Below, in pieces: positions 25,691-33,852 of a DNA stretch of 64,000 nucleotides. The DNA comes from Ensifer adhaerens (GTDB lineage: Bacteria; Pseudomonadota; Alphaproteobacteria; Rhizobiales; Rhizobiaceae), in assembly GCF_002940685.1 (NCBI RefSeq), contig NZ_PNFP01000006.1:124001-188000 (forward strand). The letters are read 5' to 3'. The first letter of the stretch is position 1, and every line of letters starts with the position of its first letter. The translations under genes were made by a program, and so were the position numbers. A model generated the notes under the pieces. That model was not told the DNA's origin. It made no database searches and worked only from the letters and a program-made list of their open reading frames with translations.

Positions 25691-26607
25691 TGACGGCAGC
25701 CTATTATGCCGCGGTCGACTGGGGAACGACGAGCTTCCGGCTGTGGATCGTCGGCGAGGATGGCTCGGTGCTCGCCGAGTGCCGAAGCGGCGAAGGCATG
25801 ACGACGGCGAACAAGGCCGGCTTCCACGCGATTCTCGAAAAACACCTGGCAGCCGTCGATGCGCCAAGTCATCTGCCCGCCATCATCTGCGGCATGGCCG
25901 GCGCCAAGCAGGGCTGGGTCGAGGCCGGCTATCTCGATACGCCGGCCGCGCTCGCCGATATCGCCTCCCATGCCGTGGCGGTGCCGGATCTCGATCGTGA
26001 CATCCGTATCCTGCCGGGTCTCGCGCAACGGGACAAACGCCACCCGGACGTCATGCGCGGCGAGGAAACGCAATTGCTCGGCGCCGCCGGCGACCTCGGC
26101 CGCGGCCGGCATCTCGTCTGCATGCCGGGAACGCACAGCAAATGGGTGCGGCTCGAAGACGGCGCCGTCGGCGGCTTTTCCACCTTCATGACCGGTGAAC
26201 TGTTCGATGTGATCTCCAAGCACTCGATCCTCAGCCATTCGATCGCCGACGCGCACGCTTTTTCCGGCGATCATCCCGTCTTTGCGGCGGCTGTGGCGGA
26301 GGCACGCACCAATCCGGCGCTGGCCACCAGCCTGATCTTCGGTGCGCGCTCGGGGCAGCTGCTGCACGGGGCGAGCGCGACCGACGCCAAGGCGTTGCTT
26401 TCGGGCACGCTGATCGGGCTCGAGATCGCCGGGGCGCTGGCTTCAGCCAAAACGATCGACAGCATCTGCCTCGTCGCCTCCGGATCACTCGGCACGCTCT
26501 ATCAAGCCGCGCTCGAAAGCCTCGACTGTCCGCTTCAGGTCGTCGACGCCGACACCGCCGTCCGCTCCGGCCTTTCGACCGCCGCCCTGGCGATCTGGCC
26601 CCTCTGA
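25690..26607 (+). CDS. dgoK: 2-dehydro-3-deoxygalactonokinase
   Basis: DgoK phosphorylates 2-keto-3-deoxygalactonate at C6 to the substrate of DgoA. The 305-aa protein starts with the family pattern AAVDWGTTSFRLWIV (phosphate-binding DWGTTS). It also carries CGMAGAKQGWVEAGY, the MPGTHSKWV motif, TFMTGELFDVISKHSIL and a closing GSLGTLYQAAL segment. The ATG at 25690 overlaps the SDR stop (TGATG), so they are coupled. dgoA follows 15 bases later. The pairing with dgoA strongly supports galactonate rather than arabonate as the sugar acid. Confidence 0.93.
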   Translation: MTAAYYAAVDWGTTSFRLWIVGEDGSVLAECRSGEGMTTANKAGFHAILEKHLAAVDAPSHLPAIICGMAGAKQGWVEAGYLDTPAALADIASHAVAVPDLDRDIRILPGLAQRDKRHPDVMRGEETQLLGAAGDLGRGRHLVCMPGTHSKWVRLEDGAVGGFSTFMTGELFDVISKHSILSHSIADAHAFSGDHPVFAAAVAEARTNPALATSLIFGARSGQLLHGASATDAKALLSGTLIGLEIAGALASAKTIDSICLVASGSLGTLYQAALESLDCPLQVVDADTAVRSGLSTAALAIWPL

Positions 26608-26622
26608 ACGAAAGACACCTCC

Positions 26623-27258
26623 ATGAACCGTATCCCCTTCCCGCCGATGAAATATCCGCTGATCGCGATCCTGCGTGGCCTCAAGCCGGCGGAAACCGAA
26701 GGCGTCGTCGGCGCGCTGATCGAAACCGGCATCACCGCGATCGAGATCCCGCTGAACTCCCCCGATCCGTTCCGCTCGATCGAAACCGCCGTGAAAATGG
26801 CGCCCGAGGGTTGCCTGATCGGCGCCGGCACGGTGCTGACGACGGCGCAGGTGGAACAACTCGCCGATGTCGGCGGCCGCCTGATGGTGAGCCCGAACGT
26901 GGAGCCGGCGGTGATTTCGCTGGCTGCCAAGAAGGGCATGGTCACCATGCCCGGCGTGCTTACCCCGACCGAGGCGCTTTCGGCCGCGGCAGCCGGCGCC
27001 ACCGGCCTCAAGTTCTTCCCGGCAAGCGTGCTCGGCCCGTCGGGCATCACCGCGATCCGCGCGATCCTGCCGCCCGAGCTGGAAATCGCCGCCGTCGGCG
27101 GGGTCTCCGATGCGAATTTCGGCGACTACGCCAAGGCCGGCATCCGCAGCTTCGGCCTCGGCTCGAGCCTCTACAAGCCCGGCATGAGCGCCACTGACGT
27201 CCGCGAACGCGCCGTTACCACCATCAAGGCCTACGACGCCGTCTACGGAGCACGCTGA
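26623..27258 (+). CDS. dgoA: 2-dehydro-3-deoxy-6-phosphogalactonate aldolase
   Basis: DgoA splits 2-keto-3-deoxy-6-phosphogalactonate into pyruvate and glyceraldehyde-3-phosphate. The 211-aa protein is a class I aldolase barrel. The Schiff-base Lys is at residue 130 in GLKFFPAS. The Glu in AIEIPLNSP (near residue 41) and the ILRGLKP start are also typical. The GAGTVLT and VSPNVEP strands are present. Its stop overlaps the next gene's start by ATGA. It completes the pathway begun by the SDR, lactonase, dehydratase and dgoK gene products. Confidence 0.95.
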   Translation: MNRIPFPPMKYPLIAILRGLKPAETEGVVGALIETGITAIEIPLNSPDPFRSIETAVKMAPEGCLIGAGTVLTTAQVEQLADVGGRLMVSPNVEPAVISLAAKKGMVTMPGVLTPTEALSAAAAGATGLKFFPASVLGPSGITAIRAILPPELEIAAVGGVSDANFGDYAKAGIRSFGLGSSLYKPGMSATDVRERAVTTIKAYDAVYGAR

Positions 27259-28142
27259 TGAGCGATTCCATCCCCTTTTCCGGCAGCATTCTTTGCGAAG
27301 CGACGTCGATCCTCGGCGAAGGTCCGACCTATGACCCGGCCACCGGCACCGCCTGGTGGTTCAACATCAAGGGCCAGGAACTGCATGAACTGCACCTTGA
27401 AAGCGGTCGCAAGAGCGTGCACGCCCTGCCTTTCCTCGGCAGCGTTCTCGCCGTCATCGACCCGGCCCGGCAGTTGATCGCGACCGACCAGGGGCTGTTT
27501 GTCAGGGACACGCAGACCGGCGCCTTCAGCCTGCTCACCACGCTCGAGAACAACCCTGGCAATCGCTCGAACGATGGCCGCGTTCATGCGTCCGGGTCGC
27601 TCTGGATCGGCACGATGGGCCGCAGCGCCGAGAAGGGCGCCGGCGCGATCTATCACGTGGCCGGTACCAGGGTGACGAAGCTCTACGACAAGGTCACCAT
27701 TCCCAACAGCATCTGCTTCTCGCCGGATGGAACCATCGCCTATTTCGTCGACACCGACATCAACCACCTGATGCGCGTCGACATCGATGCCGAGACCGGC
27801 CTGCCGAAGGGCGAACCGAGCCTGCTCGTCGACGGCAGTGGCGAAGCTGGCGGCATCGACGGTTCGGTGTGCGACGCCGACGGACTGATCTGGAACGCCC
27901 GCTGGGGCAGCGGCACGGTCGACGTCTACGGGCCCGACGGCGCGCGAATCGCACGCTACGCCATGCCGACGACGCAGCCGAGCTGCACGGCCTTTATCGG
28001 GCCGAAAGCCGACCGCATGCTGGTGACGTCCGCCTGGCAGGACCTGGATGACGCCGCCCGCGCCGCAGACCCCCATGCCGGCAAGACCTTCGACCTCGGC
28101 ATCAGCGTCAAGGGCCGGTTTGAACCGTCTTTCCGTCTCTGA
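27258..28142 (+). CDS. SMP-30/gluconolactonase-family sugar lactonase
   Basis: A six-bladed beta-propeller lactonase of 294 aa. The metal ligands expected in this family are in LGEGPTYD (Glu near residue 21), NRSNDGRVHASGSLWIGTMG, IPNSICFSPDGTIAYFVDTD and GSVCDADGLIWNARWGSG. Ca/Zn-dependent enzymes of this group hydrolyse galactono-, arabinono- or gluconolactones. It overlaps dgoA by ATGA, so translation is coupled. In this cluster it should open the lactone produced by the SDR dehydrogenase. Lactone specificity is inferred from context. Confidence 0.92.
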   Translation: MSDSIPFSGSILCEATSILGEGPTYDPATGTAWWFNIKGQELHELHLESGRKSVHALPFLGSVLAVIDPARQLIATDQGLFVRDTQTGAFSLLTTLENNPGNRSNDGRVHASGSLWIGTMGRSAEKGAGAIYHVAGTRVTKLYDKVTIPNSICFSPDGTIAYFVDTDINHLMRVDIDAETGLPKGEPSLLVDGSGEAGGIDGSVCDADGLIWNARWGSGTVDVYGPDGARIARYAMPTTQPSCTAFIGPKADRMLVTSAWQDLDDAARAADPHAGKTFDLGISVKGRFEPSFRL

Positions 28143-28224
28143 ACGGAAACGGCTTGGCGAAGCGTCAATAAAAAGTCATACAATTCAGCCACGCGTTTGA
28201 TCGCATGGTGAGGAGGAAGCTCGC

Positions 28225-29949
28225 ATGAGCGACAAGAAGAAAGAACTGCGCAGCCGTCACTGGTACGGCGGCACCGACAAGGATGGGTTCATCCACCGCT
28301 CCTGGATGAAGAATCAGGGATTTCCGGACCACGTTTTCGACGGCCGTCCGATCATCGGAATCTGTAACACCTGGTCGGAGCTGACGCCCTGCAACAGCCA
28401 CCTGCGCATTCTGGCAGAGGGCGTGAAGCGTGGCGTCTGGGAGGCCGGCGGTTTTCCGGTCGAGTTCCCGGTGTCCTCGCTTGGCGAGACACAGATGCGC
28501 CCGACCGCTATGCTGTTTCGCAATCTGCTCGCCATGGATGTCGAAGAGGCGATCCGCGCCTACGGTATCGACGGCGTCGTTCTGCTCGGCGGCTGCGACA
28601 AGACCACGCCCGGTCAGCTGATGGGTGCTGCCTCCGTCGACCTGCCGACGATCGTCGTCTCCTCCGGCCCGATGCTGAACGGCAAATGGAAGGGCAAGGA
28701 TATCGGCTCCGGCACGGATGTCTGGAAATTCTCCGAGGCCGTGCGTGCCGGTGACATGAGCATGCAGGAATTCATGGCGGCCGAAAGCGGCATGTCGCGC
28801 TCGCCGGGTGTGTGCATGACCATGGGCACCGCCACCACCATGGCCTCGATCGTCGAAGCCATGGGCCTGTCGCTGCCGACCAACGCGGCCCTTCCGGCCG
28901 TCGATGCCCGCCGCATGGCGCTGTCGCACATGACGGGTAAACGCATCGTCGAGATGGTGCATGAAGACCTGCGCCTGTCGAAAGTGCTGACCAGGAAGAA
29001 CTTCGAGAACGGCATCATCGCCAACGCCGCCGTCGGCGGCTCGACCAACGCGGTCGTGCACATGCTGGCGATTGCCGGCCGTGCCGGCGTCGATCTCTGT
29101 CTCGAGGATTTCGACAGGGTCGGCGGCCAGGTGCCGTGCATCGTCAACTGTATGCCGTCGGGCAAGTATCTGATCGAGGATCTTGCCTATGCCGGCGGCC
29201 TGCCAGCGGTGATGAACCGCATCCAGCACCTGCTGCATGCCGATGCGCCGACGGTCTTTGGCGTGCCGATCAGCAAATACTGGGAAGATGCCGAGGTCTA
29301 CAACGACGACGTCATTCGTCCGCTCGACAATCCTTTGCGAGCTGCCGCCGGGATCCGCGTGCTCAAGGGCAATCTTGCGCCGAACGGCGCCGTCATCAAG
29401 CCGTCGGCGGCCAGCGAGCATCTGCTGGTGCACGAAGGGCCGGCCTATGTCTTCGAGACGATCGAGGAATTGAAGGCGAAGATCGACGATCCGGACCTGC
29501 CGGTGACGGAAGACACGATCCTGGTGCTCAAGGGCTGCGGCCCCAAGGGCTACCCGGGCATGGCCGAAGTCGGCAACATGCCGATCCCGCGGCGCCTCGT
29601 CGAAAAGGGCGTGCGCGACATGGTGCGCGTGTCCGACGCCCGCATGTCGGGTACGGCCTTCGGCACCGTGGTGCTGCATGTCAGCCCGGAATCGAATGCC
29701 GGCGGGCCGCTCGCGATCGTCAAGACCGGCGATCGCATCCGCCTCGACGCGATGAAGGGCGAACTCAACCTGATGATCAGCGAGGAAGAATTTGCGACGC
29801 GCATGGCCGCCTGGCAGGCGCCGCCGCAGAAATGGACCCGCGGCTACTACAAGCTCTACCAGGACACGGTGCTCCAGGCCGACAAGGGCGCGGACCTCGA
29901 CTTCCTCGTCGGCGGCAGCGGCAGCGAAGTGCTGCGCGAAAGCCACTGA
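28225..29949 (+). CDS. IlvD/Edd-family sugar-acid dehydratase (galactonate or arabonate type)
   Basis: Iron-sulfur dehydratase of 574 aa. Cys56 (in TPCNSH), Cys near 124 (GGCDKTTPG) and Cys near 197 (GVCMTMGTA) match in spacing, offset by three residues, the three cluster ligands known from the rhizobial L-arabinonate dehydratase that binds [2Fe-2S]. The catalytic Ser is in DARMSGTAFG. The family removes water from C2/C3 of an aldonate to a 2-keto-3-deoxy acid. In this cluster galactonate is the likely substrate, though the closest known enzyme prefers arabinonate and is promiscuous. GAGGAGG precedes the ATG. It is 82 bases from the lactonase, with a possible weak promoter (CTTGGC-N17-TCATAC) between. 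Confidence 0.92.
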   Translation: MSDKKKELRSRHWYGGTDKDGFIHRSWMKNQGFPDHVFDGRPIIGICNTWSELTPCNSHLRILAEGVKRGVWEAGGFPVEFPVSSLGETQMRPTAMLFRNLLAMDVEEAIRAYGIDGVVLLGGCDKTTPGQLMGAASVDLPTIVVSSGPMLNGKWKGKDIGSGTDVWKFSEAVRAGDMSMQEFMAAESGMSRSPGVCMTMGTATTMASIVEAMGLSLPTNAALPAVDARRMALSHMTGKRIVEMVHEDLRLSKVLTRKNFENGIIANAAVGGSTNAVVHMLAIAGRAGVDLCLEDFDRVGGQVPCIVNCMPSGKYLIEDLAYAGGLPAVMNRIQHLLHADAPTVFGVPISKYWEDAEVYNDDVIRPLDNPLRAAAGIRVLKGNLAPNGAVIKPSAASEHLLVHEGPAYVFETIEELKAKIDDPDLPVTEDTILVLKGCGPKGYPGMAEVGNMPIPRRLVEKGVRDMVRVSDARMSGTAFGTVVLHVSPESNAGGPLAIVKTGDRIRLDAMKGELNLMISEEEFATRMAAWQAPPQKWTRGYYKLYQDTVLQADKGADLDFLVGGSGSEVLRESH

Positions 29950-29983
29950 CGGTTCTGCAGGAGCTTCCGATCAGACCTGTTTG

Positions 29984-30017
29984 ATACCCCGCCGCTCCGG
30001 CGGGGTATTCTTATTTG
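29984..30017 (+). terminator. terminator of the sugar-acid cluster
   Basis: ATACCCCGCCG (29984-29994) and CGGCGGGGTAT (29998-30008) form an 11-base stem with a CTC loop, followed by TCTTATTT. It ends the galactose cluster and may also stop the convergent membrane-protein gene. Confidence 0.9.
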
Positions 30018-31117
30018 GGCAACGGACGGGAGCCGAATGCGGGCCCTGACGAGCGGTTCGTGGCGCGCGAACGCAGCCGTGCCCAGGTCTCGAAGCCGTA
30101 GATGGCAAGACCGAGCGCAATGAAAAGCTCCTTGTACTCGGTCGGGTCCCAAAGGCGCACGAGCGACGGTGCCTTGAGGACAAACAGCTGCTGGATGGCG
30201 ACGATCACAATGGCGCCGGCGGTCAGCACGATGAACTCGCGCCAATGCCCTGCCCTCAGCGCCATGTCCGCGATCACCAGCAATATGATCACGGTCATCA
30301 TCACCATCATCTGCGTCGGCAGCATGCTCCAGTTGTCGCTGTTGAAGGCGGCCATCGGGGCGCTCGCCACCAGCACCAGCACACTTGGCGCGAAGGCATC
30401 GAGCCTGCCGAGGCTGATGCTCTTGCGAAGATAGAGCCAGATGAAGGGCGCAAGCGTCAGCAGGAAGAAGCTGCCGGTGTAATAGAGCAATTCGGAAAGG
30501 CCGGTGGAGATGTTGTGCAGGTTCAGTTCCTGCTGCTTGTTGAGCGCGAGCAGGCCATCCGGCGTGGCGATACCAAAGACCCGCTGCATCCAGGATATCT
30601 CCTCCATGCCGATCACGAAGAAGACGAAGGCGAGAAGTGCTGCAAAGCCCGCCGCAATCCAGGCTGCACGCCCTTCGCCTGAGCGAGCGGCCCTGATCTG
30701 GCCAACCGACACTGCAGCAAAAAATCCGCTCGCCGCGAAGATCAGCAGCGCCGACAGCCATTCGACCAGGCCGTCTTCGCGCGCAAGGAGGCTGAAGCCA
30801 AGCGGGTCGAGCAAGAATGCCAAGGCCATCGAGGTCGCAAGTGTCCATGTCGCCGCACAGACCCAGAGTTCACGGCGCGATGCCAATCGCAGCACCGGCG
30901 CGCCCAAGCCGGCCACATCGCGGGTAAGTCCCTGAACTGCCGCAAGCGAGAGGCTCAGCGCAACCAAGGCATGCCACAGGTTATAGAGCGCCACCTCCGG
31001 CACCCGTTCGGAGAAATAACGAACGCCGAAAAGATTGCGCTCGATGAAGACGAGACCGGCCAGCGCGAGTGCAGACAGAAAGGAAACGGAGAGAAACCGC
31101 TGCGGAAATACCATCAT
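30011..31117 (-). CDS. multi-spanning membrane protein of unknown function
   Basis: This 368-aa protein has about ten hydrophobic segments spread along its length, for example FLSVSFLSALALAGLVF, AAWIAAGFAALLAFVFFVIG, MMVMMTVIILLVIADMAL and FIVLTAGAIVIVAIQQLFV. The polar connections include GMEEISWMQRVFGIATPDG and NKQQELNLHNIS. That second pattern is shared with uncharacterised membrane proteins found in many bacteria, but I do not know a tested function. It is convergent with the dehydratase gene and shares its terminator. Upstream is an AT-rich gap of about 350 bases. Confidence 0.75.
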   Translation of the reverse strand: MMVFPQRFLSVSFLSALALAGLVFIERNLFGVRYFSERVPEVALYNLWHALVALSLSLAAVQGLTRDVAGLGAPVLRLASRRELWVCAATWTLATSMALAFLLDPLGFSLLAREDGLVEWLSALLIFAASGFFAAVSVGQIRAARSGEGRAAWIAAGFAALLAFVFFVIGMEEISWMQRVFGIATPDGLLALNKQQELNLHNISTGLSELLYYTGSFFLLTLAPFIWLYLRKSISLGRLDAFAPSVLVLVASAPMAAFNSDNWSMLPTQMMVMMTVIILLVIADMALRAGHWREFIVLTAGAIVIVAIQQLFVLKAPSLVRLWDPTEYKELFIALGLAIYGFETWARLRSRATNRSSGPAFGSRPLPK

Positions 31118-31361
31118 GAAACATCCCGGGTAACAGGATGAAAGAAGCTGAACGCTGTTCCTGTCCCTCCCGCAAGTATCGGTAAGAACAATCAAGAATC
31201 CATGAACGAACAGGAGATGATTATAAATTACTAAAATAACCACCCTGAGAATAAAAAGCCAATTCCGCCGGAAGGAACAAATCTACCGCCGAATTTTTTC
31301 AGCGCGGCCCGCTGTTGAACGTGCGCAGGTACGAGGAACAGACGATTTGACTATTTTTTCC
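31118..31361. other. AT-rich divergent intergenic region
   Basis: Left part of the gap between the membrane protein and the PRC-barrel gene. It is AT-rich at about 31195-31260 and probably holds the membrane-protein promoter. No gene or clear hairpin is seen. Confidence 0.4.
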
Positions 31362-31386
31362 GGAACTGTTTCGACGCCCGGGCGTT
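31362..31386 (+). promoter_or_regulatory. EcfG/RpoE2 general stress promoter of the PRC-barrel gene
   Basis: GGAAC (31362-31366), 16 bases, then CGTT (31383-31386) exactly match the alphaproteobacterial general-stress sigma factor consensus GGAAC-N16/17-CGTT. The start codon is 84 bases downstream. Confidence 0.7.
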
Positions 31387-31470
31387 GACTTGGCATCACC
31401 GGGCGCGGCGAAAACTGGCAAAAGCCAGGCCCGTGCCTTGATCGAAAATGTCAAGGAAAGGCAGTTTGAC

Positions 31471-32076
31471 ATGACCAAGAAACTCGTAACAACCGTCGCG
31501 GCTGGCGCGCTTCTCGCGGGTCTTGCTGTCGCCCCGGTCGCTTACGCGCAGGATGCAACCAAGCCGATGGATCAGCCGCAAACGATGCAGCCGGCCCCGA
31601 CGACCGAGGCTCCGGCAACTGAAGCCCAGACGATGACCCCTCCGGCTGCCGGTGAAGCGCCTGCCGACGTTGCGAAGTCCGACGTGACCTATCTGACCGA
31701 GCAGGCAAGCGACCAGATCGCCGCCAGCACCTATATCGGACAGAGCGTCTATAACGCGGGCGACGAAAGCATCGGCGAGATCAACGACCTGATCATCAAG
31801 AAGGATGGCGGTGTCGAAGCGGCGGTCATCGGTGTCGGTGGCTTCCTGGGTCTCGGCGAGAAGGACGTGGCCGTTCCGTTCGATCGCATCACGATCGCCG
31901 AGCAGCCGAACACGGATGCGCTCAAGCTGACGACGACAGAGACGGTCGACACGCTGAAGGCGGCTCCGCAATTCAAGACCAAGTCGCAGAAGATCGCCGA
32001 GCAGAACGCCAACCAGCCGGTTGACACGTCGACGACCTCTTCGACCGGTACGGCACCGGTTCAGCCGCAGCAGTGA
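31471..32076 (+). CDS. secreted PRC-barrel domain protein
   Basis: This 201-aa protein has a signal peptide (MTKKLVTTVAAGALLAGLAV, cleaved near AYAQD) and a Pro/Thr/Ala-rich linker. A PRC-barrel domain (about residues 75-150) reads YIGQSVYNAGDESIGEINDLI, then GGVEAAVIGVGGFLGLGEKDVAVPF. A Gln/Thr/Ser-rich tail follows. PRC barrels occur in the photosynthetic reaction centre H subunit and RimM, and as small stress proteins in rhizobia. The EcfG-type promoter upstream predicts induction in starvation or stress. The ATG at 31471 follows AAGGAAAGG. Periplasmic location is inferred from the signal peptide. Confidence 0.9.
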   Translation: MTKKLVTTVAAGALLAGLAVAPVAYAQDATKPMDQPQTMQPAPTTEAPATEAQTMTPPAAGEAPADVAKSDVTYLTEQASDQIAASTYIGQSVYNAGDESIGEINDLIIKKDGGVEAAVIGVGGFLGLGEKDVAVPFDRITIAEQPNTDALKLTTTETVDTLKAAPQFKTKSQKIAEQNANQPVDTSTTSSTGTAPVQPQQ

Positions 32077-32209
32077 TCGGTATCAGGTTTTGCTGAGTGC
32101 GCAGGGAGCGGCGGTAGACACCGCCGCTCTTGGCGTCTTCAGACGAGCGCGCCATAGCGCAGGGCATCATAGATGCCCGCATGAATGTTGCGGCTGGCGA
32201 CGGCCCCGA

Positions 32210-33760
32210 TCAGTACCAGGCATCGGCCATGCTCTCCTTGCGGCGCGTGACATAGTCGACCAGGGCCTCGTCGATCGCCACGTCCAAAGGCGGCGCTTCG
32301 TATTCGGCAAGCGTCTTCTTCCAGGCGCGGTTGGCGCGCGTCGCCATGTCCGTCTCGCCCTCTTCGACCCATTTCTCGAAGGGCTCGTTGTCGGAGAGCG
32401 CGGTGTCCCAGAAGGCGGTCTGGTAGTTGCGCATCGTGTGGTCGCAGCCGAGGAAATGGCTGCCGGGACCGACCTGCAGGAAGGCGTCCATGGCCAGCGT
32501 ATTGTCGTCGACGACGACACCGGCAAGATAGGAATGCAGCGCGCCGCAGAAGTCCGTGTCCATCACGAACTTCTCATAGGACATGGCGAGCAACCCATCG
32601 ACGAAGCCGGCCGAATGCAGGATGAAATTGGCGCCGCAATGCACCGCCGACAGCATCGACATCGCGCCTTCCTGCATCGCCTGTGCATCCGGCAGCTTCG
32701 AATTGGAGAAATTGCCGGCACAGCGCAGCGGCAGGCCGAGCCGGCGCGCAAGCTGGCCGACGACCATGCTGCCGATCGCCGGCTCCGGCGTGCCGAAGGT
32801 CGGCGAGCCCGAGCGCAGCGACATCGACGACAGGAAGTTGCCGAAGATGACCGGCGCCCCCTTGCGTTCGAGCTGGGTCAGCGCACAGCCGGCCAGCGTC
32901 TCGGCATAGGACTGGGCAATGGCGCCGGCATTGGTGACCGGCCCCATGGCGCCGCCGAGGATGAAGGGCACGATGACGGCCGCCTGGTTTGCCCGCGCAT
33001 AGGCGCGCAGCGACTTCGTCATCGTCCCATCCCAGACGAGCGGCGAGTTGACGTTGACATTGCCGAGGATGACGCAGTTCCGGTCGACCAAATCGCGGCC
33101 AAAAAGAATGCGCGCCATCTCGATCGAATCTTCGGCACGCTCTTCCGCCGTGATCGAACCCATGAAGGCGCGGTCGGAATATTTGATGTGGCTGTAGACC
33201 ATGTCGAGGTGGCGCTTGTTGACCGGCACGTCGACCGGCTCGCAGATCGTGCCGCCGGAATGGTGCAGCCAAGGGCTCGACTGCGCCAGCTTGATCAGGT
33301 TGCGGAAGTCCTCGATCGTGCCGTAGCGCCGGCCCTTGTCGAGGTCCATGACGAAGGGCGAGCCATAGGCCGGCGAGAAGACGACGTTGTTGCCGCCGAT
33401 CTCGACATTGCGGGTCGGATTGCGGGCATGCTGGGTAAACTGCCGCGGCGCCGAGGCGACGATCTCCTTCAGCATGCCCGGCTCAAAGGTCACCCGGACG
33501 CCGTCGACCTTCGCGCCAGCCCTTCGCCAGTGATCGAGAGAAACCGGGTCGTCGCGAAACTCGATGCCGACTTCGGCAAGGATTCGATCGGCGACCGCTT
33601 CGATCCGAAGCAGGCTTTCCTCGCCGAGGATATCGTAGGTCGGAATGTTTCTGGTGATGTAGGGAACACCGAGGCTGCGTCCTGCGCCCTCGCGCCGGTT
33701 CGACCGTGTGCCGCGCGTCCGTCTCGGCGCCGCCTGGTCCGTTGCCAATTCCGTATCCAT
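32210..33760 (-). CDS. MttB-family (trimethylamine/betaine-type) methyltransferase
   Basis: A 516-aa member of the MttB superfamily, which includes trimethylamine and glycine-betaine methyltransferases. Characteristic segments are SPAYGSPFVMDLDKGRRYGT, then GGTICEPVD, MGSITAEERAEDSIEMARI and GPGSHFLGCDHTMRNYQTAF. No in-frame stop interrupts the gene, so it is not a pyrrolysine protein; such non-pyrrolysine members include betaine demethylases. The natural methyl acceptor is unknown. ATG at 33760 is chosen because GGGAGG lies 8 bases upstream. It diverges from a frameshifted LysR gene that probably controlled it. Confidence 0.9.
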   Translation of the reverse strand: MDTELATDQAAPRRTRGTRSNRREGAGRSLGVPYITRNIPTYDILGEESLLRIEAVADRILAEVGIEFRDDPVSLDHWRRAGAKVDGVRVTFEPGMLKEIVASAPRQFTQHARNPTRNVEIGGNNVVFSPAYGSPFVMDLDKGRRYGTIEDFRNLIKLAQSSPWLHHSGGTICEPVDVPVNKRHLDMVYSHIKYSDRAFMGSITAEERAEDSIEMARILFGRDLVDRNCVILGNVNVNSPLVWDGTMTKSLRAYARANQAAVIVPFILGGAMGPVTNAGAIAQSYAETLAGCALTQLERKGAPVIFGNFLSSMSLRSGSPTFGTPEPAIGSMVVGQLARRLGLPLRCAGNFSNSKLPDAQAMQEGAMSMLSAVHCGANFILHSAGFVDGLLAMSYEKFVMDTDFCGALHSYLAGVVVDDNTLAMDAFLQVGPGSHFLGCDHTMRNYQTAFWDTALSDNEPFEKWVEEGETDMATRANRAWKKTLAEYEAPPLDVAIDEALVDYVTRRKESMADAWY

Positions 33761-33773
33761 GCCCATATCCTCC

Positions 33774-33829
33774 CATCATCTCAGATGATGCTATGGGCGA
33801 AAAATTCCACTGTAACGCTGGAAAAATTC
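33774..33829. promoter_or_regulatory. operator region between mttB and the LysR gene
   Basis: A 17-base palindrome with perfect 8-base arms (CATCATCT-C-AGATGATG) lies at 33774-33790. Two copies of GAAAAATTC follow at 33799-33807 and 33821-33829, their starts 22 bases apart, about two helical turns. TTCCA/TGGAA also forms an inverted repeat here. This looks like a LysR-type control region for the divergent pair. Confidence 0.5.
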
Positions 33830-33852
33830 GATCCATGCTATAAGCGTGATTT

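Noticed and set aside
32210..33760. Pyrrolysine-containing trimethylamine methyltransferase
   Set aside because: No amber codon is found inside the frame and no pyl genes are present, so the protein is read as a standard 20-residue MttB homologue.
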